A stretch of 64,000 bases of DNA from Bacteroidales bacterium. GTDB lineage: Bacteria > Bacteroidota > Bacteroidia > Bacteroidales > VadinHA17. Both the position numbers and the translations under genes were made by a program. The notes below the pieces were generated by a model. The model saw only the letters and a program-made list of their open reading frames with translations, was not told where the DNA came from and searched no databases. Shown piece after piece: positions 54,326 through 62,824 of this stretch (its first letter is position 1; every line of letters starts with the position of its first letter). The stretch is from positions 65,714-129,713 of the forward strand of contig JAOZPG010000002.1 in assembly GCA_029932855.1 (NCBI GenBank), written 5' to 3'.

Positions 54326-56743
54326 ATGACTAAGGAAAGAGAAAACAATATTACAGATTTTTTGAGAATAAGGGAGGAGTATAGTGAGCTTATCTTCAGG
54401 AACTCAAAAGAAGGGATTATAATAATCCAGGACGAAAAGCTGGTATATGCTGATCCACAGGTCCTGGATTTCCTGGATATATCAAGAGAGGAGATGGCAG
54501 GCAGGCGTTTTTTTGAGTTTATTTACCCTGACGATCTGGAAAAAGTAAAGGCCATACATAAAAGGAGGATGGCAGGAGAAAATAACATTGAAAAATATCT
54601 GTTCAGGATATTTTCTCCGGGTGGAGGCTATGAGGATCTTGAAACTACTGGATTCCTGATAGAATGGGAAGGCCGGCCGGCAAGTCTCAATATGCTTACC
54701 AAGGTAACAAAGCGTATGGAAGCAGAAGCTATTATCAGGGAATCTGAAAGGAAGTTCAGGTCGCTATACGGGAAAATGATAGAGGCCACCGTGGAGGTGG
54801 ATATTGATGGCAGGATTACGGATATGAACCATGCTTTTGAGAAACTTCTGAGCTATGGCAGGGATGAGCTTATTGGTTCAGTGCTTAAAGATCTGGTACA
54901 TGCCGACTGGAAGGAGGAAGACCGCAAGCATTATGAGCAGGCATTGTCAAAGGGTTATTGCGACCTTTATGAACTTGACCTGACAGATAAACAGGGACTG
55001 CCCATCCCGGTTGAGATACGGTGTTACTTAAGGGAAGATGAGAGATCCAGGCCCGAAGGATGCTGGTATTTCATAAGGGATATAAGAATGCGAAAGCAAT
55101 ACCAGGATGTGCTTAAGGAAAGTGAAAAAAAACTAAAAACTGTACTTGAATATTTCCCTGCCCCTATTATACTTATTGATCTTTCTTTTATATATGACTA
55201 TCTCTCTTCCATATCAGTCAACAGGGATACTGACCCGGAGACCTTCTTCAGGTCCAGTCCCGATGAATTTGCCCGTTGTCTGGGTAATATAAAAGCCAAA
55301 TATGTGAATAAGGAGGCATTCCAGTTTTTTAGCATAAACAGCATGGCAGAGATTGAAGATAAGCTTTTTGATTCGCGGAATGCCGATATGTCGGAGCTTA
55401 TCATGGATGTTATACAAAAGGCCTGGCTGAAGGAAGGAGATTATGAGAAAGAAGTGAGTTTTGATATTGGTCCTGATCATACAAGAACAGCTGTTTTTAA
55501 ATCGGTTATTCTCCCCGGGAATGAAAATAGCTGGGAGACTGTGCTGGTATCTATTACCGACCTTTCTGAAAAGAAGAAGACCATAAAACAACTTGAAGAG
55601 GCAAAAAACAAGGCTGAGGAGTCCGACAGGCTGAAGACAGCCTTTCTGGCAAATATGTCACACGAGATAAGAACACCCATGAATGCTATTGTGGGTTTTT
55701 CAGAACTCTTGCGTACCACCGACGCACAAGGACCGGACAGGGCTGAGTATTTTAGTATTATAAATAACAGTTGTAATACATTGTCCAAGCTTATTGACGA
55801 TATTATAGACCTGGCAAAGATAGAGGCGGGACAGACTACTATAGTTGATGATGCCTGCAGGCTGTACGATCTGATGAAAGAGCTTCAGAGATATTTTGAA
55901 GAGGAAGTGAAAAGGTCGGGGAAAGCAATGAAGATAATAATGGATTCATCCATTGATCCCGATCTTAGCATCAGGGTAGATGAGTTCAGGCTGAGACAGG
56001 TAATCTCCAACATCATAGCCAATGCTGTAAAGTTTACTGAGAAAGGTTTTATTTTCTGGGGATGCGATATTATTAAAAACAGGGAGCTCAGGTTTCATAT
56101 TAAAGATACCGGCATAGGCATTGACCAGGACAAGACAGATCTTATTTTTGACAGGTTCAGGCAGATGGATGGTTCCTCTGTAAGGAAATATGGAGGTACG
56201 GGACTGGGATTGCCGGTGTCGAAAAGCCTGGTGACCCTGATGGGGGGCGAGTTATGGGTTAAATCGCAGCCGGGCAGCGGGTCGGAGTTCTTTTTTACTA
56301 TTCCATACAAAAAGATGACTAAGCCCGAGCCTGAACATGAAGCTGAAGCGGTTGTTAATAATGTGGAAGAATATGATTTCAGGAACAAGGGAGTGCTGGT
56401 TGTGGAAGATAACCTGTCTAACTATGAATTTATCAAAGCTGTATTATCCCGTACAAAGGTGAAGCTATACTGGGCAGACGACGGGGCAAAAGCACTGGAA
56501 ATGTTCAGGAAGAAAAAAAGGCATTTGAACGCGGTACTTATGGATATACAGATACCGGAGATGAATGGTTATGAAACAACCAGGCTGATGAAGAAAATAG
56601 ACCAGGATATTCCTGTTATTGCTCAGACAGCTTTTGCCATGAGCAGAGATAAGGAAAAGTCGCTGGATGCCGGTTGCGATGATTATATTCCTAAACCTAT
56701 AAAACCAACCGACCTGCTTGATATGCTTGCTAAATATTTGTAG
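54326..56743 (+). CDS. Hybrid histidine kinase (PAS-PAS-PAS-HisKA-HATPase-REC)
   Basis: An 805-residue cytoplasmic sensor with no membrane segment. Two clear PAS domains lie at about 16-125 and 140-255, with a divergent third PAS-like region at about 268-415, then a coiled segment. The HisKA domain carries His446 (MSHEIRTPMNAIVGFSELL), followed by an HATPase domain with NAVKFTEKG, DTGIGI and GGTGLGL. The C-terminal receiver domain has phospho-acceptor Asp740 (LMDIQIPEMNGYE) and the PKPI lysine. No DNA-binding output follows. The gene ends 17 bases before the cNMP/aspartase fusion and is probably co-transcribed with it. The signal is unknown. Confidence 0.94.
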   Translation: MTKERENNITDFLRIREEYSELIFRNSKEGIIIIQDEKLVYADPQVLDFLDISREEMAGRRFFEFIYPDDLEKVKAIHKRRMAGENNIEKYLFRIFSPGGGYEDLETTGFLIEWEGRPASLNMLTKVTKRMEAEAIIRESERKFRSLYGKMIEATVEVDIDGRITDMNHAFEKLLSYGRDELIGSVLKDLVHADWKEEDRKHYEQALSKGYCDLYELDLTDKQGLPIPVEIRCYLREDERSRPEGCWYFIRDIRMRKQYQDVLKESEKKLKTVLEYFPAPIILIDLSFIYDYLSSISVNRDTDPETFFRSSPDEFARCLGNIKAKYVNKEAFQFFSINSMAEIEDKLFDSRNADMSELIMDVIQKAWLKEGDYEKEVSFDIGPDHTRTAVFKSVILPGNENSWETVLVSITDLSEKKKTIKQLEEAKNKAEESDRLKTAFLANMSHEIRTPMNAIVGFSELLRTTDAQGPDRAEYFSIINNSCNTLSKLIDDIIDLAKIEAGQTTIVDDACRLYDLMKELQRYFEEEVKRSGKAMKIIMDSSIDPDLSIRVDEFRLRQVISNIIANAVKFTEKGFIFWGCDIIKNRELRFHIKDTGIGIDQDKTDLIFDRFRQMDGSSVRKYGGTGLGLPVSKSLVTLMGGELWVKSQPGSGSEFFFTIPYKKMTKPEPEHEAEAVVNNVEEYDFRNKGVLVVEDNLSNYEFIKAVLSRTKVKLYWADDGAKALEMFRKKKRHLNAVLMDIQIPEMNGYETTRLMKKIDQDIPVIAQTAFAMSRDKEKSLDAGCDDYIPKPIKPTDLLDMLAKYL

Positions 56744-56760
56744 GCTTATATTTAAATAAA

Positions 56761-58620
56761 ATGAAAAAGACAGATATTGAGAGTTTTGTAAAGACTATGT
56801 CCCTTTTTTCAGGATTGAATAAAGAAGAGCTTTCCATACTTGCAAAGAGTTTTAAAAAGCTTTCTTTTGCACCCGGCGATATGTTATTTAAGGAAAATGA
56901 GTCCCGGGAGGCATTATTTATTATATATGAGGGACAGGTTGAGTTGTTCAAGACAAGATCTACGGGACAGGAAAAGCATCTTGCCAGTTTTTACCCTGGC
57001 GATTTTCTTGGTGAGGGTTCATGGGCTGAAAAGAGTATTCACTCCACATCTGCCAGGGCTGATTCCAATACTCTTGTACTTTCGCTTGAGAAAGAATATT
57101 TCCACGATAAGGGTTCCCAGTCAGTAAAGATATTCTCAAATATCATAAGTGTGATCTCCCGAAGGATGAAGTTTGCTAACCAGAGGATAATGAATGCTGC
57201 TGCACAGTATGAGTCGGGGAGGACAAGGACGGAACACGACCTGCTTGGAGAGAGAGAGGTTCCTCTGGAAAGCTATTACGGGGTGCAGACCCTTCGTGCC
57301 ATTGAGAATTTTAATATCTCAGGGGTGAGTCTTAATTTCTATCCCAAGCTGGTACAATCGCTGGTGATGGTGAAGAAAGCCGCAGCAATGGCAAATTATG
57401 AACTGGGACTGCTTGATAAAAAAGTTTTTTCTGCAATAAAGCAGGCATGTGATGAGATAATTGCAGGCCGTTTCCAGTTCCACTTTGCAGTAGACATGAT
57501 ACAGGGCGGTGCCGGCACATCGACAAATATGAATACCAACGAGGTGATAGCAAACAGGGCACTGGAAATAATGGGGTATAAGAAGGGAGAGTATAAGCAC
57601 TGTCACCCCAATAACCATGTGAACCTGTCGCAGTCCACTAATGATGCGTATCCCACGGGTATTAAGCTGGCATTGATATATAGTAATGACGGCTTGCTTA
57701 TAGAGCTTGAGAAACTTATAGGGGCTTTCAGGAAAAAGGCCGGGGAGTTTGCAAGTATTATTAAGATGGGTCGCACACAACTGCAGGATGCGGTGCCTAT
57801 GACCCTTGGACAGTCTTTTGAAGCTTATGCTTTCACTCTGGATGAGGAGGTGAGCAGACTTAGCGAGAATGCCTCGCTTTTTCTTGAAATAAATATGGGC
57901 GCAACAGCTATTGGCACGGGAATAAATTCCGATCCGGCTTATTCTTCCATGGTGATAAAACATCTCAGGAATATTACAAAGATGCAGGTTGTAAATGCAG
58001 AGAATCTTATTGAGGCAACCCAGGACACTGGTTCATTTGTTATGTATTCATCGGCAATAAAAAGGCTTGCCATAAAGTTGTCTAAGATATCCAACGACCT
58101 CAGGCTTCTCTCTTCAGGGCCCAGGACAGGGCTCAATGAGATAAACCTGCCTCCTATGCAGCCAGGATCATCAATAATGCCGGGAAAGGTAAATCCTGTT
58201 ATTCCCGAGGTGGTTAACCAGATAGCCTTTAAAGTTATTGGCAACGACCTTACGGTGAGTATGGCTGCCGAGGCCGGCCAGCTTGAACTTAATGTAATGG
58301 AGCCGGTGATAGTGCAGAGTCTTTTCGAGTCTATAGAGATGCTGAAAAGCGGCATGGCCACATTCAGGTCCCGTTGCATAACAGGCATTACTGCTAATGA
58401 GGAGCATTGCCGCAGCATGGTGGAAAACAGTATAGGACTGGTGACGGCGCTGAATCCTGTGTTAGGCTATGAGATAAGTACGGCACTGGCCAGTGAAGCG
58501 CTGAAAAGCGGCAAGGGGGTTTATGAGCTGGTGCTTGAGAAGAAGCTGATGACCAGGAAAGACCTGGACAGGTTGCTCAGACCCGAAAACATGATAAAGC
58601 CTGGCAGGATGAAGAAGTAA
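56761..58620 (+). CDS. aspA: Aspartate ammonia-lyase fused to a cyclic-nucleotide-binding domain
   Basis: A 619-residue fusion. Residues about 10-130 form a CRP-type cNMP-binding domain (LFSGLNKEELSILAK, FAPGDMLFKENE, GDFLGEGSW) without a DNA-binding helix-turn-helix. From about 155 on it is a full aspartase/fumarase enzyme: ERDLLGEREVPLESYYGVQT-type start (here HDLLGEREVPLESYYGVQT), QGGAGTSTNMNTNEVIANRA, NHVNLSQSTNDAYPT, and the catalytic GSSIMPGKVNPV loop (469-480). Aspartase converts aspartate to fumarate and ammonia. The lyase part has normal family length and motifs, so the extra domain probably tunes activity. The phosphate-cassette ligand is not predictable. It follows the hybrid kinase by 17 bases. 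Confidence 0.93.
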   Translation: MKKTDIESFVKTMSLFSGLNKEELSILAKSFKKLSFAPGDMLFKENESREALFIIYEGQVELFKTRSTGQEKHLASFYPGDFLGEGSWAEKSIHSTSARADSNTLVLSLEKEYFHDKGSQSVKIFSNIISVISRRMKFANQRIMNAAAQYESGRTRTEHDLLGEREVPLESYYGVQTLRAIENFNISGVSLNFYPKLVQSLVMVKKAAAMANYELGLLDKKVFSAIKQACDEIIAGRFQFHFAVDMIQGGAGTSTNMNTNEVIANRALEIMGYKKGEYKHCHPNNHVNLSQSTNDAYPTGIKLALIYSNDGLLIELEKLIGAFRKKAGEFASIIKMGRTQLQDAVPMTLGQSFEAYAFTLDEEVSRLSENASLFLEINMGATAIGTGINSDPAYSSMVIKHLRNITKMQVVNAENLIEATQDTGSFVMYSSAIKRLAIKLSKISNDLRLLSSGPRTGLNEINLPPMQPGSSIMPGKVNPVIPEVVNQIAFKVIGNDLTVSMAAEAGQLELNVMEPVIVQSLFESIEMLKSGMATFRSRCITGITANEEHCRSMVENSIGLVTALNPVLGYEISTALASEALKSGKGVYELVLEKKLMTRKDLDRLLRPENMIKPGRMKK

Positions 58621-58630
58621 GCTTTAATCC

Positions 58631-58843
58631 TTAGTCCTCCTCTTCTTCCATGTCTGATAATATCTTTTCCACTTCTGTTTCAGTCTTATAGAGCTTGTCG
58701 CGACAAAATTTTACCAGTAATGAAACTCTTTTTACCGTTGATGATAATTCATCCACATCCAGTTCTTCATTTTCTATCCTTTCAAGTATTTCCTCAAGCT
58801 CATTTATGGCATCGCCATATTTAAGGTCTTTTTTAACAGCCAT
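58631..58843 (-). CDS. xseB: Exodeoxyribonuclease VII small subunit
   Basis: A 70-residue protein with the XseB core (YGDAINELEEILERIENEELDVDELSSTVKR, in parts), which pairs with several copies per XseA in exonuclease VII and is needed for activity on single-stranded DNA. It ends in an acidic tail (DMEEEED). It is the last gene of a minus-strand run that starts with xseA (62825), from which it is separated by two sensor-kinase genes; the gap to the upstream kinase is 34 bases. It is convergent with the aspartase fusion, with only 10 bases between stops. Confidence 0.92.
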   Translation of the reverse strand: MAVKKDLKYGDAINELEEILERIENEELDVDELSSTVKRVSLLVKFCRDKLYKTETEVEKILSDMEEEED

Positions 58844-58877
58844 ATCTCAGATTTTATATGTAAACCTACATAATGTT

Positions 58878-60830
58878 CTATTTGGATACAAATCCAATTT
58901 CACGGGGCAGCCTGATACGGAATGTGCTTCCTTTGCCTATCTTGCTTTCCACTTCTATTTCTCCTCCGTTAAGCTTAACGAACTCACTCGAGATCACCAG
59001 TCCCAGTCCCGCCCCGGTCTCATTAAATGTTCCCCGGGTGCTATGAAGACTTTTTGTACTGAACAGTTTTTCCTGGTCTATAATGGATATACCTACACCT
59101 TTATCAATTACGGCAATAGAAACATATTTATCCTTGCATGTGCTGCTTATTTTTATACCGGCACCCTGCGGTGAGAATTTGATTGCATTTTGAACAAGGT
59201 TCCTGAGTGCGGAGGATAAAAGGTTGTGATCGGCATAAGTCCGGCAATCATGTTCGCTATTTATTTCTATGGAAATACTTTTATTGTTGGCCATAGCCTT
59301 TACAAGTACTACAATAGAGTTGATAAGTTCAGTAATGTCGAGACTTGATTTATTTGCAACTATCTTTCTTTCCTGGCTGCGGCTCCATTGCAGCAGGTTC
59401 TCGAGCAGGGCATACAGGTTGATGGCCGACTCGTGTATGGCCTGGCTATATTCCTTTATTTCATTCCTGTCGAGTTGATTGCTTCCTTCTTCAAGCAGGG
59501 ATGCATAACCAAGCAGGGCATTAAAGGGATTTATCAGGTCGTGAGCCATTATTGAAAAAAGCTTTGTCTTCGTATCATTCAGCTCTTTCAGCTTTTTCTC
59601 CGATTCCAGCAGCTTGTTCCTGGTTTCTTCCAGTTGCTTATTCTTATGATTGAGTATTACCGATACGCGTTTTCGCTTAAAATATGTTTTCAGGCTAAAG
59701 GCAGCCCCGCCCAGCATTATTAAAAAGAATACCAGAGCATAAAATTGAAATCTTTTCTGCTTGTCCAATGATGCATTTTGTATTGCTTTCTCCTTTCTTA
59801 GCAGTTCCAGGTCTTTGAGTTTTTCTTCGGAATCATACTTCATGTCAAGGAAGGCCATTTGCCTGTTACGATTCTGTCTGGCAAGTGAATCTTTAAGCTT
59901 GTATGCATGCCTGCTGTACATAAGCGCCTTGTCATAATTAGCTTTCATTTTGTACAGATCTACCAGATCCTGCTCTGTCTTAACAATAAGCTCACTGTAG
60001 TTATATTTTTTTTCAAATTCCAGCGCAAGATTAAGGTGTGTAATTGCCAGGTCGGGCTTGTTTTGCATTTTTTGCATAATACCTGTATAATATAGTATCC
60101 TGGCAGTCTCAAAAAACATTTCACTGTTCCATGCAAGCTTTGCTGCAGCTGTCAGATATTCATTTGTTGCTCCGAATTCTTCGTTTTCAAGGCTTATAGC
60201 TGCAAGATAAAGGAGTATCTTTACATGTTTTTCTCTGTAAGCTTCCCCTCTGGTACTGACAAGGCATTTCTCAAGGTAGGCGGCAGCTACCGTGAAGTCA
60301 TTTTTATCAATGTATATCTCTGCAAGTTTAATACGATTGTTAATAATGTTGCTGCTGTCTTTTTTTATTTCAGCCAGCTTTATGGCTCTTTCAAAACTCA
60401 CTATGGCAAGGCTGTCATTTTTTGTTGCCAGGTAGTTAAGTGCCAGTTCATGCAATGATTCTATATAAATACCTGTGTCTGCCAGTTCAGTTGCTGTTTC
60501 TACGGCTAACATAAACTCGGTCCCGGCCTCATCGAACATTTGTACATGAGAGTATATGCATCCTATGCGAAGATGAGCCCTGGCTATCCACAGGGGCTTG
60601 TTAGCCTGCCGGGCAATATCCAGACCCTTTTTTTCAAGATCAAGCCACATCTCCAGGGAGCAGGAACGATATTTCCCGGCCATCTCTGAAAGCATTTCTA
60701 TCTTCAGGGAGTCATCCTTTCCTTCAAGAAGCCGGTTAATGCTATCGGCATGAGCCAGTATTGAGGCATAGCTGTATTGTGCTGTAAGAAGGATGAGTAT
60801 AAGTGTAATATGTTTTATGATATTGTTCAT
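58878..60830 (-). CDS. TPR sensor histidine kinase (second of a tandem pair)
   Basis: A 650-residue membrane sensor with signal peptide (about 1-23) and about seven TPR-like helix pairs in the periplasmic half (about 30-330). A membrane segment lies near 368-386 (RFQFYALVFFLIMLGGAAFSL in parts), then a coiled coil. HisKA carries His430 (SIMAHDLINPFNALLGY), and the HATPase shows NAIKFSPQG, DKGVGI and GAGLGLVI. It has no receiver or output domain, so the partner response regulator lies elsewhere. It starts inside the previous kinase's stop (overlap ATGA) and ends 34 bases before xseB. It is a paralog of the upstream gene. Confidence 0.93.
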   Translation of the reverse strand: MNNIIKHITLILILLTAQYSYASILAHADSINRLLEGKDDSLKIEMLSEMAGKYRSCSLEMWLDLEKKGLDIARQANKPLWIARAHLRIGCIYSHVQMFDEAGTEFMLAVETATELADTGIYIESLHELALNYLATKNDSLAIVSFERAIKLAEIKKDSSNIINNRIKLAEIYIDKNDFTVAAAYLEKCLVSTRGEAYREKHVKILLYLAAISLENEEFGATNEYLTAAAKLAWNSEMFFETARILYYTGIMQKMQNKPDLAITHLNLALEFEKKYNYSELIVKTEQDLVDLYKMKANYDKALMYSRHAYKLKDSLARQNRNRQMAFLDMKYDSEEKLKDLELLRKEKAIQNASLDKQKRFQFYALVFFLIMLGGAAFSLKTYFKRKRVSVILNHKNKQLEETRNKLLESEKKLKELNDTKTKLFSIMAHDLINPFNALLGYASLLEEGSNQLDRNEIKEYSQAIHESAINLYALLENLLQWSRSQERKIVANKSSLDITELINSIVVLVKAMANNKSISIEINSEHDCRTYADHNLLSSALRNLVQNAIKFSPQGAGIKISSTCKDKYVSIAVIDKGVGISIIDQEKLFSTKSLHSTRGTFNETGAGLGLVISSEFVKLNGGEIEVESKIGKGSTFRIRLPREIGFVSK

Positions 60831-62785
60831 TTCTTAAGCTTCATGGGTATGGTAGTTATAGAAAAGCTAAAGCTGCTGCCCAGGCCTGTTCTGCTTTTTA
60901 TTTGCAGCTTTCCACCCATCCTTTTAGCAAATTCCTTACATATTATTAATCCCAGTCCCGTGCCTTTTTCCCCTGCAGTTCCCGGTGTTGATATACTTTC
61001 ATTAAGACTGAGAAGTTTTCTAATATCCTTATTCTTTATTCCTACCCCTGTATCATTTACCTCCAGTTTAATGTGAGGGCCTTCCTCTCTGGCTTCAATA
61101 CTAATGTCTCCTCCTGACTTAGTGTACTTAATGGCATTACTAAGCAGGTTTCTCATTATTACAGTTAGAATATTTCTGTCGGCAAATACGATATATGTTT
61201 TCGGTACTTCATTTACAATATTCAGTTTTTTTGCTACGGCCTGATCTTTTAACAATTCTATTATCCCTTCGGTAAACTCATACAGGTTCAGGTAGCCGGG
61301 ATCATTATGTATCTTACCTACCTGGCTTTGTGACCAGTCCAATAGGTTTTTTACAAGATGAAAAAGATTCCTGGCGGCAGAATGTATGGATGAAGAGTAT
61401 TTCTTTATGTCTGATTCGGATAGTTCTGAGCTGTTATTGTAAAGTATTTCTGAAAGATCGATAAAAGAACTAAAAGGATTAAGCAGGTCGTGGCTGATGA
61501 TGGAATAGAATTTATTACGGCTGTTGTTAAGCTTTAGAAGTTCTTTTTGCGATTTTTCTATTTGTTTGTTGGAATAGTAAAGCTCGGTATTCTTAGCATG
61601 TATCAGGGCAGCATTTCTATCTCTTTCCTGTATGACAAGGCTTGCTATAATTATAATTATAAATAATATCCCGGCAATCATTATTATAAAGAAGCCAAGC
61701 AGTTTTTGTTTGCTGAATTCAATCTTTTTCAGGGCTTTATCTTTTTCCAATAGTTCTATCTCCTTAAGCTGGTATTCAGTATCCAGTATAACCTGTTTTT
61801 CAAATACGGCATTGGCATTGTCTTCCCTGAATATGCTGTCCTGTATGTTTCCGAAAGAAATAAAATGATATAGGGCCGCTTTGTAATCATTTTTCTTTTC
61901 ATACATATCAGCCATTATCTTATGTATGGAAGCCAATTGCAATTTTGCTTCCATTGAAGATGCTATCTCAAGGGCTTTCTTCAGTTCTTTTTCTGCCTTG
62001 ATATATTTTTTTTCATGCATATGCAGTTCTGCGATGCTTGTCCTGGCAATCAGTTCACCTGTAAGATTGTTAAGCTGCCTGTATATGTTAAGAGACATTT
62101 TCTGGTATTCTTCCACCTTATCATATTCCCCTTTCATAGAATACAGATCGCCCAGGTTATTGTATGCATCTGCTATGCCACTTCTGTTACCCAGTTTCTG
62201 GTTCAGTGCAAGACACTTCATCCCATATGGGATGGCTTTGTCGGGCTCTCCCAGTTCAAGATACATCACCATAAGGTTATTAAGGTTTATGGCCATCCCA
62301 TATTCATCATTCAGACTTTTGCTTAAGGCTAGTGCTTTAAGCAGGTATTCAATGGCTTTATCATAATTGAAGTAATCTGAATAGAGAACGGCAATATTAT
62401 TATATGAACCGGAAATTCCCTCTATATCATTTATCTTTTTCCTTTTTTCAAGTGAGCTTAAATAAAGATCCATAGCCTTATTATAATCGCTGAGAACAGA
62501 ATACACATTGGCTATCCAGTTTTCAGCATCTGCTATTCCCCATATAAGATCTTTATTTTTACTTATCTCGTATGCTGCCTGGGCATGTTGCATGGCAGAG
62601 CCAAGAGAGGAACCGTAATATAGCCTGGAAAGTTCTATATGTGCTTTTACCTTCAGGCTGTCATTTTTCAGTTCCGGCAGCCTGGCTTCAATGGAATCAA
62701 TACGACTTTCCTGTGCCGACACGGAGGAACTCAACATCAGTACGAAGCAAAGACTTATTACAATTGATTTTCGGGACATTATCAT
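60827..62785 (-). CDS. TPR sensor histidine kinase (first of a tandem pair)
   Basis: A 652-residue paralog of the downstream kinase with the same layout: signal peptide (about 1-24), TPR repeats (about 35-330, with clear NNIAVLYSDYFNYDKAIEYL and YNNLGDLYSMKGEYDKVEEY), a membrane segment near 370-390 (isoleucine-rich), a coiled coil, HisKA with His432 (SIISHDLLNPFSSFIDL), and an HATPase with NAIKYTKSG, DTGVGI and GTGLGLIICKEF. It starts 39 bases after xseA and overlaps the second kinase by 4 bases. The pair may form heterodimers or sense related signals; this is inference. Confidence 0.93.
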   Translation of the reverse strand: MIMSRKSIVISLCFVLMLSSSVSAQESRIDSIEARLPELKNDSLKVKAHIELSRLYYGSSLGSAMQHAQAAYEISKNKDLIWGIADAENWIANVYSVLSDYNKAMDLYLSSLEKRKKINDIEGISGSYNNIAVLYSDYFNYDKAIEYLLKALALSKSLNDEYGMAINLNNLMVMYLELGEPDKAIPYGMKCLALNQKLGNRSGIADAYNNLGDLYSMKGEYDKVEEYQKMSLNIYRQLNNLTGELIARTSIAELHMHEKKYIKAEKELKKALEIASSMEAKLQLASIHKIMADMYEKKNDYKAALYHFISFGNIQDSIFREDNANAVFEKQVILDTEYQLKEIELLEKDKALKKIEFSKQKLLGFFIIMIAGILFIIIIIASLVIQERDRNAALIHAKNTELYYSNKQIEKSQKELLKLNNSRNKFYSIISHDLLNPFSSFIDLSEILYNNSSELSESDIKKYSSSIHSAARNLFHLVKNLLDWSQSQVGKIHNDPGYLNLYEFTEGIIELLKDQAVAKKLNIVNEVPKTYIVFADRNILTVIMRNLLSNAIKYTKSGGDISIEAREEGPHIKLEVNDTGVGIKNKDIRKLLSLNESISTPGTAGEKGTGLGLIICKEFAKRMGGKLQIKSRTGLGSSFSFSITTIPMKLKK

Positions 62786-62824
62786 TCAGGCTGATATTTT
62801 ACATACGCAAGATAGGCTGAATAC

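Noticed and set aside
57319-57963. A 214-residue open frame on the minus strand inside the aspartase gene
   Set aside because: It lies wholly opposite a clearly recognised enzyme; its composition is rich in His, Cys and Ile without any family motif, as expected for an antisense shadow.
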